A model generated the notes under the pieces. The model was not told the DNA's origin and searched no databases. It saw only the letters and a program-made list of their open reading frames with translations. Of a stretch of DNA of 49,985 bases, positions 15,115 through 22,667 are shown one piece after another. Made by a program: the position numbers and the translations under genes. Position 1 is the first letter of the stretch. Each line of letters starts with the position of its first letter. The DNA comes from Bacillus sp. ISL-55 (GTDB lineage: Bacteria; Bacillota; Bacilli; Bacillales; Cytobacillaceae): contig NZ_JAGGQU010000028.1 of NCBI RefSeq assembly GCF_018613155.1, forward strand, positions 1-49,985. The letters run 5' to 3'.

Positions 15115-15207
15115 TTAAAAAACAGCTTCAATAATCCAGTCCGATCCGGTCGAATGCGTATTACGATATGAAGTTTGTGCGTTATTCCAGTATCCAATCA
15201 TGATCAT
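15115..15207 (-). CDS. candidate 30-aa peptide of unknown family
   Basis: It reads MIMIGYWNNAQTSYRNTHST followed by GSDWIIEAVF. AAGGAGGT is 8 bases upstream of ATG 15207, as strong as any site in the window, and two terminators follow before yrzI. It is polar with aromatic residues, has no signal peptide or helix span, and resembles no family I know. It could be a free small protein or a leader peptide. Confidence 0.45.
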   Translation of the reverse strand: MIMIGYWNNAQTSYRNTHSTGSDWIIEAVF

Positions 15208-15347
15208 TTCACTCGACCTCCTTTTGAATTATTTAACCACATTGGTAAGTATATCCACTTTACTGTGTTTTGTAAACCTTTTTTTGGCCTTTTTTTCCAA
15301 AAAAGCCTTCGTCAAAATCCAACAAAAAAAACGCCCTGCATGGACGT

Positions 15348-15602
15348 TTATTTCTTCATCAATAATTCCTGGCCTTCTTCAGTTTCAATCAGCTGGCTAC
15401 GGAATTTCTTAGCGATTGAAAAGAATGCTATAGATCCAGCAAGGAAACCAACAGATGCACCTGTTGCAATATATATATCTGTCAATACTTTCGTTTCAGA
15501 CGGAATGATTGTACCGAGGTAAAAAAATACTCCTGCAGCAAGAAGCACAGTTGCAAATTGTTTAAAATCAACCATTTTATCATAGAGTTGTTTAGCGTCC
15601 AA
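15348..15602 (-). CDS. yrhC: YrhC-family small membrane protein
   Basis: About 84 residues with two membrane helices (FATVLLAAGVFFYLGTIIP and IYIATGASVGFLAGSIAFFS) and a charged tail. Size, topology and association with mtnN match YrhC of B. subtilis, whose function is unknown. I choose TTG 15602 (after AAGGTGAT) as start; the longer frame begins at 15635 without a good site. In B. subtilis yrhC follows mtnN, mccA and mccB; here mccA/mccB are absent and a repeat array fills the gap. Confidence 0.7.
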   Translation of the reverse strand: MDAKQLYDKMVDFKQFATVLLAAGVFFYLGTIIPSETKVLTDIYIATGASVGFLAGSIAFFSIAKKFRSQLIETEEGQELLMKK

Positions 15603-15710
15603 ATCTATCACCTTCACTTTCAGACTTAACCACAACCCTACTTTAACATTTTTTAAACACTTTTTCGGTAAGTAAATACTGGAAAATAAATACCTTTTAT
15701 TGAAAAAGCA

Positions 15711-16126
15711 TTCAGATATTTGCCTAGGTTTCCAACTTTGTTTTGTCCGAACATGGGGCTACTTCGGACATTTGCCTAGGCTTCCACTGCTGTTTTGTCT
15801 GAACATGGTGCTACTTTGGATATTTCCCTATGCTTCCACTGCTGTTTTGTTCGAACATGGTCCTGCTTCAGACATTTCAACCGGCTTCTTTCTCTGGTTT
15901 TGTCCGAACATGATCCTACTTCGGACATTGCCTATGCTTCGACCGCTGTTTTGTCCGAACATGGTCCTACTTCGGACATTTCATCGGCCTTTCTCCTCTG
16001 TTTTGTCTGAACCTAGCCCTTCTTCGGACATTTGCCTATGCTTCCACCGCTGTTTTGTCCGAACATGGTCCTACTTCAGACATTTCAACCGGCTTCTTTC
16101 TCTGGTTTTGTCCGAAGCTTAGGACA
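15711..16126. repeat. array A: palindromic tandem repeat, period 51-53 bp
   Basis: Seven full units start at 15744, 15796, 15848, 15901, 15952, 16004 and 16056, with a partial unit at each end. Each unit is TGTCCGAA, an 11-base middle (CATGGTCCTAC or close), TTCGGACA, then a 24-26-base spacer ending CTGTTT or TGGTTT. The right edge is a compact 18-bp palindrome (16109-16126). All three forward frames stay fairly open across it, but the period is not a multiple of three and the units vary freely, so it is not coding. It fills the gap between yrhC and mtnN. Confidence 0.95.
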
Positions 16127-16165
16127 TAAAAAAAGCGTGAAATCTCTCAGAAGTGATTTCACGCT
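16127..16165 (-). terminator. mtnN terminator
   Basis: AGCGTGAAATC and GATTTCACGCT form 11 perfect pairs; on the minus strand seven T residues follow. Array A begins at its T-run. Confidence 0.9.
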
Positions 16166-16211
16166 AAATAAATATGATCGTACAGTCTATCGTAAACTAG
16201 AAGGCTATTTA

Positions 16212-16919
16212 TTAATTCAGGTTCCAGTTTTTGATCATCTCATTGACGATTTCAAAGGAGTTCTTGGAGGCAAGTTTCGTGAATTCCAGGAAGTTCACGT
16301 CTGCGGAGCCATCTGCCTGGTCCGACATTGACCTGATGATCACGAATGGAATGCTGTTCATGCTGCATACCTGTCCAACGGCTGCCCCTTCCATTTCTGT
16401 ACAATAACCATTAAGCTCCTCATGAAGGAATTTCACTTTATCTCGATCGGCGATGAATTGGTCGCCTGATAAAATCCTGCCGCTGACGATTTTCTTGTCA
16501 TCTACAATTTCTTTGCTCGCTGTAATCGCTAAATCCACCAGTCGCTCATCAGCTTTAAAAACAGATACTTCTGTATAAGGGATTTCCCCTAGTTTAAAGC
16601 CCAGCGCACGAACGTCCATATCATGCTGTACACAATCAGTGGAGATGACGATATCGCCTATTTTCAAATCAGGGTTCACAGCACCCGCTACTCCTGTGAA
16701 AACAATCTGGGATGCAGCAAATTCATCTATCAGGATTTGAGTACATACACTTGCATTCACTTTCCCTACCCCGGATTTACACAGTACAACTTCATATCCA
16801 TTGAAAGTGCCGACATAAAATGTAATGCCTGCTTTCTTTTTCTCATCATAATCTTTCATGGCGTCAAGAATATGCTGTATTTCTTCATCCATAGCACCAA
16901 TAATACCAATTCTGTTCAT
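16212..16919 (-). CDS. mtnN: MtnN, MTA/SAH nucleosidase
   Basis: A 235-residue 5'-methylthioadenosine/S-adenosylhomocysteine nucleosidase, releasing adenine from these methylation by-products. Visible: N-terminal MNRIGIIGAMDEEIQ with the catalytic-region Glu, VFTGVAGAVNPDLKIGDIVI, TEMEGAAVGQVC (ribose contacts) and IRSMSDQADG with the catalytic Asp. ATG 16919 has GGAGGG 7 bases upstream; ATG 16922 is possible. mtaD, acting on the same substrates, is directly upstream. Confidence 0.96.
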   Translation of the reverse strand: MNRIGIIGAMDEEIQHILDAMKDYDEKKKAGITFYVGTFNGYEVVLCKSGVGKVNASVCTQILIDEFAASQIVFTGVAGAVNPDLKIGDIVISTDCVQHDMDVRALGFKLGEIPYTEVSVFKADERLVDLAITASKEIVDDKKIVSGRILSGDQFIADRDKVKFLHEELNGYCTEMEGAAVGQVCSMNSIPFVIIRSMSDQADGSADVNFLEFTKLASKNSFEIVNEMIKNWNLN

Positions 16920-17003
16920 CATTGAGCCCTCCAATGTTCTTATTACATTCTGATTTTACCGTTCAGCTATTTTTTCCAGACTTTCGGACTTTATTTAGAA
17001 TTC

Positions 17004-18299
17004 CTATGAAAGAAGCTTTGAAATTCGATCTGCTTCATAAAGTACTTTTTCTGCATCTATCGTTTTGAACTGCCCATTATCCAGAATTTGTTTGCCCTGG
17101 ACATAGACATCCCTTACATCTCGTCCAGACCCGGAATATACAAGATGGGATACTGGATTATGCTTTGGATAAAAGAATGACTGATTGGAATTCACGACAA
17201 TGAAATCTGCATCTTTTCCTGCTTCAAGAGATCCAATTCGCTCTTCCAGCCAGAGGGACTTTGCTCCGTTGATTGTTGCCATCCTTAAAGCTTCCTGAGC
17301 GGTGATGACCGTTGCGTCCTGTGCAATCCCTTTATGAATTGTTGCCGCAGCTTTCAGTTCTTCAAATAAATCAAGGTTATTGTTTGAAGCGACGCTATCT
17401 GTACCAAGGCTGACTGTAACTCCCTTTTCGACCATTTTGCCAATCGGGGCAATTCCGCTGCCCAATTTGAGATTGCTGATCACATTATGAGATACTTTCA
17501 CATCTTTTTCTGCAAGAATTTCAATATCCTCGTCGCTCACATGGACAGCATGTGCCACCAAAGCTGGCCGGTCAAAAAAACCAAGGTTGTTCAGGTGCAC
17601 TACTGGTGTTGCACCAAATTCTTCGATATTCTTTTCTACCTCAAATTTCGTTTCAGACATATGAGTATGCAGAGGTACATTCAGTTCGACTGATTTATCA
17701 ATGATTTGTGAAATGTACTCAGGTGAGCAAGTATAAGGAGAATGCGGTGACAGCATAGTCGTTATACGGCCGCCAGCTCCATTATTCCAGCTTTTCGCAA
17801 AGTCCGCCGCTTCCTTAAGCTTACTTTGTCGAAGCTCATCCGAACCAAAGCCAATCACACCCCGGCACAGTACTCCACGTATTCCTGCTTCATCAACCGC
17901 ATTTGCGATCTCATCCATATTGTCATACATATCAACAAAAGTCGTTGTGCCTGTGCGGATCATTTCAATGATGGAAAGTTTCGCGCCCCATTTTGCGTGC
18001 TCAGGAGTGTATTTTGCTTCAAGCGGCCAAATTTTTTCTTCCAGCCATGTTTGCAAATGCAAATCATCTGCATACCCTCTCAGCAAAGACATTGGTGTGT
18101 GTCCATGCGTATTGACCAGGCCTGGAAGGAGAATATTGCCTTTTAAATCAACTTTTTCATCATAAGAGGAAAAATCTTCAGGTGTTGCTCCCACATAAAT
18201 GATTTTTCCATCTTCAATGCCAATAGCACCATTTTCAATCACTTCATTATTTGTGTTACTCGTAACAATGGTCCCGTTATATAATAACTTTCTTGCCAT
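17004..18299 (-). CDS. mtaD: MtaD, MTA/SAH deaminase
   Basis: A 431-residue amidohydrolase. Metal-binding HGH is in LVNTHGHTPMSLLRG, further ligands are in LHTHMSETKFE, VAHAVHVSDED and the late Asp in SLGTDSVASNN. These enzymes deaminate 5'-methylthioadenosine and S-adenosylhomocysteine to the inosine forms. It lies 84 bases before mtnN on the same strand with no evident terminator between, so the two alternative disposal routes may be cotranscribed. Confidence 0.93.
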   Translation of the reverse strand: MARKLLYNGTIVTSNTNNEVIENGAIGIEDGKIIYVGATPEDFSSYDEKVDLKGNILLPGLVNTHGHTPMSLLRGYADDLHLQTWLEEKIWPLEAKYTPEHAKWGAKLSIIEMIRTGTTTFVDMYDNMDEIANAVDEAGIRGVLCRGVIGFGSDELRQSKLKEAADFAKSWNNGAGGRITTMLSPHSPYTCSPEYISQIIDKSVELNVPLHTHMSETKFEVEKNIEEFGATPVVHLNNLGFFDRPALVAHAVHVSDEDIEILAEKDVKVSHNVISNLKLGSGIAPIGKMVEKGVTVSLGTDSVASNNNLDLFEELKAAATIHKGIAQDATVITAQEALRMATINGAKSLWLEERIGSLEAGKDADFIVVNSNQSFFYPKHNPVSHLVYSGSGRDVRDVYVQGKQILDNGQFKTIDAEKVLYEADRISKLLS

Positions 18300-18487
18300 A
18301 TTAATCTCTCCTATGTAAAAACACTTGAGTATATTTGTACTAACTAGAATTCGGTGTAAAACGTTGAAATATGCCTATCGTTTTAATTTATCAAAAAATG
18401 TTTTATTTTTATAGAGAATTTGCTATTTTTATTTGTAAAGCACTACAGAGACTATTTTAACAGAACTAAATAAAGGGAGCTGATTTA

Positions 18488-18694
18488 ATGAATTTTCAAT
18501 TTGATTTAATTGAAGATAAGGTTGAATTTTTTGAAGCTATCGATTTGAAGACCCTGGAACAAAAAATAAATAAACAGATTGAAATTAATAAGGCGATCAT
18601 GCTGGCTGTCCATCATGTATCACATCAAATGCATTTAGATGAAAAAGGAAGGCTGTTCTATTCAGCTGTTGTCCACTTCAAAGCCAAAAAATAA
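18488..18694 (+). CDS. yrzA: YrzA-family protein (DUF2536)
   Basis: A 68-residue soluble protein, MNFQFDLIEDKVEFFEAIDL..., ending FYSAVVHFKAKK, matching the YrzA/DUF2536 family of Bacillus. Function unknown. AAAGGGAGCTG precedes the ATG. It is the only + strand gene between sigK and the LysM amidase gene and stands divergent to mtaD and convergent to yrrS. Confidence 0.85.
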   Translation: MNFQFDLIEDKVEFFEAIDLKTLEQKINKQIEINKAIMLAVHHVSHQMHLDEKGRLFYSAVVHFKAKK

Positions 18695-18714
18695 AGGGGC
18701 CCACTTGAGCCCCT
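18695..18714. terminator. hairpin between yrzA and yrrS
   Basis: AGGGGC and GCCCCT pair around CCACTTGA between two convergent genes. The T-run is weak on both strands. Confidence 0.5.
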
Positions 18715-18728
18715 CTTAATAAATCACA

Positions 18729-19421
18729 TTATCTCTTCTGATCATTCTCAATCAATTCTTCTACTTTCACCGGCTTCCAGCCTTCGCCTTCCACCCATTC
18801 AATCCAAACTCTGTACGTCTGGTCACTTCCCTTTTCAGAGATGGTTCCTACCGCGGTATTAGGCGCACCGCCATTTCCATTAAACCATACCGTCATATTA
18901 TTCTTATCAATTCCGGTAGCATAGGAATAGGCAAGAATCATTTCCTGCCAATCAACCGCATTTTGATCGAAAACGGTATTATGTTCTCCAGACTGGGTTG
19001 TTCCTACCGGCTTCCATTCAGGATTCTCTATCGTCTGCTTGACATTGGCATCGCTGCCGCCTTCAGTGACGTTTGGTTCACCCAACTCCTCATCCTCTGC
19101 AGATTCCTCATCTGTTTCTTCAGACTCGGTATCTTCTGCTGCACTATCGTCTTTTTTATCAGAATCTTTAAGGTCATTCTTTTTGCCTGTATCTTCGCTG
19201 TCATCTTTGTTTCCTGAAGGGGCTGCGGAATCTTTCTCTGCCGCAACATCGTTCTGGTCGGCTGCCCCTTCATCATTGCTGAAAAAAATGTTAAAAGAGA
19301 CAATTCCAATTAACAAAATAACGACAACAATTAAGCTATTTAAAATAAGGTTCGTTTTTCTGCGCTTGGATCTTTTTCCTGAACGTGTCCCCTCATTTAG
19401 GTTGTCATAATCGTGCTTCAA
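18729..19421 (-). CDS. yrrS: YrrS, membrane-anchored DUF1510 protein
   Basis: 230 residues: a basic cytoplasmic head (GKRSKRRKTN), one membrane helix (LILNSLIVVVILLIGIVSF, about 25-43), a long low-complexity Asp/Glu/Lys/Ser linker, and a C-terminal DUF1510 domain (QSGEHNTVFDQNAVDWQEMI..., VWFNGNGGAPN). It follows pbpI by 85 bases as in the yrrR-yrrS pair of B. subtilis, so an accessory role to that penicillin-binding protein is likely but unproven. The extended linker is compositionally simple. Confidence 0.88.
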   Translation of the reverse strand: MKHDYDNLNEGTRSGKRSKRRKTNLILNSLIVVVILLIGIVSFNIFFSNDEGAADQNDVAAEKDSAAPSGNKDDSEDTGKKNDLKDSDKKDDSAAEDTESEETDEESAEDEELGEPNVTEGGSDANVKQTIENPEWKPVGTTQSGEHNTVFDQNAVDWQEMILAYSYATGIDKNNMTVWFNGNGGAPNTAVGTISEKGSDQTYRVWIEWVEGEGWKPVKVEELIENDQKR

Positions 19422-19506
19422 GATCTTTCCCTCCCTTATAAGGTTGTCAACATTCTACCACGACTTAAGTCAAACTTGAAGGATTTTATACTCATCTAAT
19501 GCTGTT

Positions 19507-21285
19507 TCAATCGTTTTTAGGACCTTCCTCCAGGTTTCCATGGTTAAATTCATAGACCTCTTTTACTATATCTGCAAAAAGAGGATTCACCCCGCCTTCA
19601 TTCTCCAGGACTCCTAGGTTGACAGTCACAAGCGCATACTTAGGGTTTTCATAGGGAAAATATCCAGCGAACCATTTATTGTGCAATTGCTTGTCTTCTT
19701 TGTATATTCCGGTTTCGGCAGTCCCGGACTTTCCTGCCACCGCATATGGCAAGTCCCTGAACCATCTCCCCGTCCCTTCTTCATTCAATACGACCTCTCG
19801 CAAGAGCTTTTGTAGCTTCATAGCTGTAAATGGTGAGATTTTTTCCCCTTCTAGCTTCTGTTTAGGAAATTCAGTCATTTTAGCGCCATTTTGGTACTGG
19901 ATGGAGAAAACGGCCCTGACCATGTCTTTTTCTCCTCCTCTGGCGATCGTAGCCATCATGTTCGCGACAGCGAGAGGAGACACCCTCACTTCGTGCTGTC
20001 CAATACCTGATAAGGCTGAAAAATTCCGATCCTTCCTCGCTTCATCTGATAAAAATACCCGTCCCTTTTCTTCATCCTGTATCTGTTCGAAATCTTCCAG
20101 ATGGAAAATGTCACCCTTCCATCCTGCACCGCCAGTGATGGATAGCATTTCTGCGTATTTTTCGAGCATTTTTGGATCCTTCTCCTGCAGTTCCCGCGCT
20201 ATCTCCCCAAAAGTCCTGTTGCAGCTCACTGCAAAGCTATCAGTGAAATTGAGCATTCCATGGTCATATTTCAAGTCTGGATCCCCGCGGATCGTCTTGC
20301 TGCAATCGAACTTCCGGGCTGGATCATCGAGCCCATGGTCAATTGCTGCTGCAGCAACAACTGTTTTAAAGACAGAACCGGGTATATGCTGCTTGACCAT
20401 CATATTTTCTGTTCCTTCATCATTAAAAGGATTTACACGGTTGATGTCCGGTCTTGAAACCATTGCCAGTATGCTGTTCGTTTCAATATCCAGCAGCACG
20501 ACGCCGCCTTTGTTGATGTTATGCTCGTCTACTTTTTCCTCAAGGATTATCTGCAGATCTTTGTCTATCGATGTCTGCAGATTGATTGGATAAAATGGAT
20601 TTGCTGGATCTATGTATTTTACATTGATTCCGAATAGTGGCGCCCCAGCTCCGTCGACATGATAAACCAGCTTGGATTTTCCCTCTGCAACCAGAAATTC
20701 GTCAAAGCTTTTCTCCAGTCCTGAGATACCGATCAAAGTCCTTGGCAATAAATCTTTTTCCCCATACCTTGATTTAAGAAGCGATTCATTCTCTCCAATA
20801 ATACCGAGAAGCTGGGCAGCCGGCACACTCGCCAATGGATACTTTCGTTCAACAGCAAATACACCTGGAATTTCCATCTCATTTATGATGTCCATCTGGC
20901 TCTTTGTCAAGATCACCGGATCCGGGTCACCGTAGGCGAATGGTTCCTTGGACTTTTCCACTGCAGTTTTCAAAGAATATACAGATACACCGATCGTCCT
21001 TGCGACTTTGTCAGCTTCCCAGTCCATTTTCTTTAAAAATGGAAACAAGACAAGAACAGACGAAGTTTCATAGGATAGAGGTGCTCCTGTCCTGTCAAGG
21101 AAATTCCCTCTGCCATTGTCAACGACCATTTCCTGTGACCTTTGCTTGACACTCGCTTCAATTAAATTGATTTCATGCTTTGAAAAGGATTCAGTATCAA
21201 ATAATTGCAGCTGGGCCAGCCGTAACATCAGCAGACCAATGGCAGCTATGCAAATGAAGATTAGCGCGACCATTCTCTTTTTCAT
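19507..21285 (-). CDS. pbpI: PbpI (YrrR), class B penicillin-binding protein
   Basis: About 592 residues. One N-terminal helix (MVALIFICIAAIGLLMLRLA), a dimerisation domain, then a transpeptidase domain with SxxK in PGSVFKT (near residue 305), SxN as SCN in FAVSCNRTFGE, and KSGTAET (near 520). It would crosslink peptidoglycan, in B. subtilis as a sporulation-linked enzyme. ATG 21285 or TTG 21288 is the start. Its ribosome site (GAGGTG, 21294-21299) is the outer part of the 3' arm of the greA terminator. Confidence 0.93.
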   Translation of the reverse strand: MKKRMVALIFICIAAIGLLMLRLAQLQLFDTESFSKHEINLIEASVKQRSQEMVVDNGRGNFLDRTGAPLSYETSSVLVLFPFLKKMDWEADKVARTIGVSVYSLKTAVEKSKEPFAYGDPDPVILTKSQMDIINEMEIPGVFAVERKYPLASVPAAQLLGIIGENESLLKSRYGEKDLLPRTLIGISGLEKSFDEFLVAEGKSKLVYHVDGAGAPLFGINVKYIDPANPFYPINLQTSIDKDLQIILEEKVDEHNINKGGVVLLDIETNSILAMVSRPDINRVNPFNDEGTENMMVKQHIPGSVFKTVVAAAAIDHGLDDPARKFDCSKTIRGDPDLKYDHGMLNFTDSFAVSCNRTFGEIARELQEKDPKMLEKYAEMLSITGGAGWKGDIFHLEDFEQIQDEEKGRVFLSDEARKDRNFSALSGIGQHEVRVSPLAVANMMATIARGGEKDMVRAVFSIQYQNGAKMTEFPKQKLEGEKISPFTAMKLQKLLREVVLNEEGTGRWFRDLPYAVAGKSGTAETGIYKEDKQLHNKWFAGYFPYENPKYALVTVNLGVLENEGGVNPLFADIVKEVYEFNHGNLEEGPKND

Positions 21286-21286
21286 C

Positions 21287-21320
21287 AAAAAAACACCTCG
21301 TCAAAAGTGTTGACGAGGTG
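21287..21320 (-). terminator. greA terminator whose arm contains the pbpI ribosome site
   Basis: On the minus strand CACCTCGTCAA and TTGACGAGGTG form 11 perfect pairs around a 5-base loop, followed by TTTTTTT and then the pbpI ATG. The last six bases of the second arm, GAGGTG, are the only good ribosome site for pbpI. Confidence 0.9.
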
Positions 21321-21343
21321 CTGATATTTCAAACATAAGGTAT

Positions 21344-21820
21344 TTACTTAATTGTCGTGATACGAACGTTCATCTCACCGCCAGGAGTCTGGACAGTCAC
21401 TTCATCTCCAACTTTCTTGCCCATCAAGCTTTTGGCAATCGGAGAGTCGTTCGAAATTTTGCCCTCAAACGGGTCAGCTTCTGCGCTTCCCACGATTGTA
21501 TAGGATTCTTCATCGCCATCAGGAAGTTCGACAAACGTTACTGTGCGGCCAAGGCTGACTGCATCTTTGCTTACTTCATCTTCCTGGATGATCTTTGCAT
21601 TGCGAATCATATTTTCAAGAGTCGTAATACGGCCTTCAACAAAGGCTTGCTCTTCTTTTGCTGAATCATACTCAGAGTTCTCAGAAAGGTCGCCAAAGCT
21701 GCGGGCGATCTTGATTCTCTCAACAACTTCTTTACGCTTTACTGTTTTTAATTGTTCCAATTCTTGTTCCAGCTTTTCTTTTCCTGCCTGTGTCATAGGA
21801 AAAACTTTTTCTGTAGCCAA
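21344..21820 (-). CDS. greA: GreA, transcript cleavage factor
   Basis: A 158-residue GreA. The coiled-coil N-terminal finger ([20 protein letters not shown]) carries the acidic tip [16 protein letters not shown] that is inserted into the RNA polymerase secondary channel to stimulate cleavage of backtracked RNA. The C-terminal FKBP-like domain ends [23 protein letters not shown]-like, as normal. Confidence 0.97.
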   Translation of the reverse strand: MATEKVFPMTQAGKEKLEQELEQLKTVKRKEVVERIKIARSFGDLSENSEYDSAKEEQAFVEGRITTLENMIRNAKIIQEDEVSKDAVSLGRTVTFVELPDGDEESYTIVGSAEADPFEGKISNDSPIAKSLMGKKVGDEVTVQTPGGEMNVRITTIK

Positions 21821-21971
21821 AATACTTCACTCCTTCTAGTCTTCACAATTCCCCAAAAAATAGATTGTGTAATATTATATTATGTAACCTGAAAAATATA
21901 CAGGAGCGCACCCTTTACCAGGGCGCGCGTTTTTAAATAGGACCGGAACGGACCATTTGCTATTCATTGGA

Positions 21972-22001
21972 CAAAAGGAAGCACTTTTTGCAAGTACTTC
22001 C
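21972..22001 (-). terminator. udk terminator
   Basis: On the minus strand GGAAGTACTT and AAGTGCTTCC pair around GCAAA and run into TTTT. A second GC-rich hairpin lies at 21904-21926 (GCGCACCCT...AGGGCGCGC) with T residues only on the + strand; its role is unclear. Confidence 0.75.
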
Positions 22002-22027
22002 ATGTCCATATTATCTATGCTATTGTG

Positions 22028-22663
22028 TCACAAAAATGATTTTTGTTCAAGAATTGTTTGAATTTTTGTTACCATCAGGTCAATCGCCACATGGTTGTGG
22101 CCTCCTTCTGGGATAATCACATGTGCATAACGCTTGGTTGGTTCAATGAACTGGTTATGCATCGGCCTGACAACATTCACATATTGTTCGATGACAGAGT
22201 CCATTGAACGGCCCCGCTCCTTAATGTCACGCAGCAGCCTGCGGATAATCCGCAAATCTGCATCTGTATCAACATAGAGCTTGATATCCATCAAGTCGCG
22301 AAGTCTCTCATCTTCAAGGATCAGGATTCCTTCAAGAATGATTACATCTTTTGGTTCAACATGGATAACCTCGCTGGACCTTGTGTGGATAGCATAATCA
22401 TAAACTGGCTTATCAATCGCCTCATGACGAAGCAGCTTTTGGATATGTTCGATCAAAAGGTCATTGTCAAATGCCAGCGGATGGTCATAATTTGTCTTTA
22501 AACGCTCTTCCATTGGCAGATGGCTTTGGTCTTTATAATAGTAGTCTTGTTCAATCATCAGGATTGATTGGCTCTTAAAGCTATCGTAAATCGCTTTAGT
22601 TACACTAGTCTTTCCTGAGCCGGAGCCGCCGGCTACACCAATTACAACAGGTTTGCGGTCCAT
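22028..22663 (-). CDS. udk: Udk, uridine kinase
   Basis: A 211-residue uridine/cytidine kinase of the pyrimidine salvage route. The P-loop [12 protein letters not shown] is at residues 9-20; [23 protein letters not shown] and [13 protein letters not shown] follow in family order. It starts 4 bases after trhP2 and is the last gene of the tRNA-modification operon before a terminator. Confidence 0.97.
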   Translation of the reverse strand: MDRKPVVIGVAGGSGSGKTSVTKAIYDSFKSQSILMIEQDYYYKDQSHLPMEERLKTNYDHPLAFDNDLLIEHIQKLLRHEAIDKPVYDYAIHTRSSEVIHVEPKDVIILEGILILEDERLRDLMDIKLYVDTDADLRIIRRLLRDIKERGRSMDSVIEQYVNVVRPMHNQFIEPTKRYAHVIIPEGGHNHVAIDLMVTKIQTILEQKSFL

Positions 22664-22667
22664 TTAT

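Noticed and set aside
15711-16126. CRISPR array interpretation of array A (and B, E)
   Set aside because: The variable part is not a set of unique spacers: the spacers repeat between units, the palindrome itself varies, and no cas genes are near.
15700-16331. Open + strand frames of 71-140 codons across array A
   Set aside because: They arise from a 51-53-bp repeat that lacks stops; the period is not a multiple of three, so units are read in changing frames, there is no ribosome site, and no domain is recognisable.
21904-21926. GC-rich hairpin between udk and greA as a second udk terminator
   Set aside because: Its T residues follow only on the + strand, where no gene ends; the hairpin at 21972-22001 is the better udk terminator.
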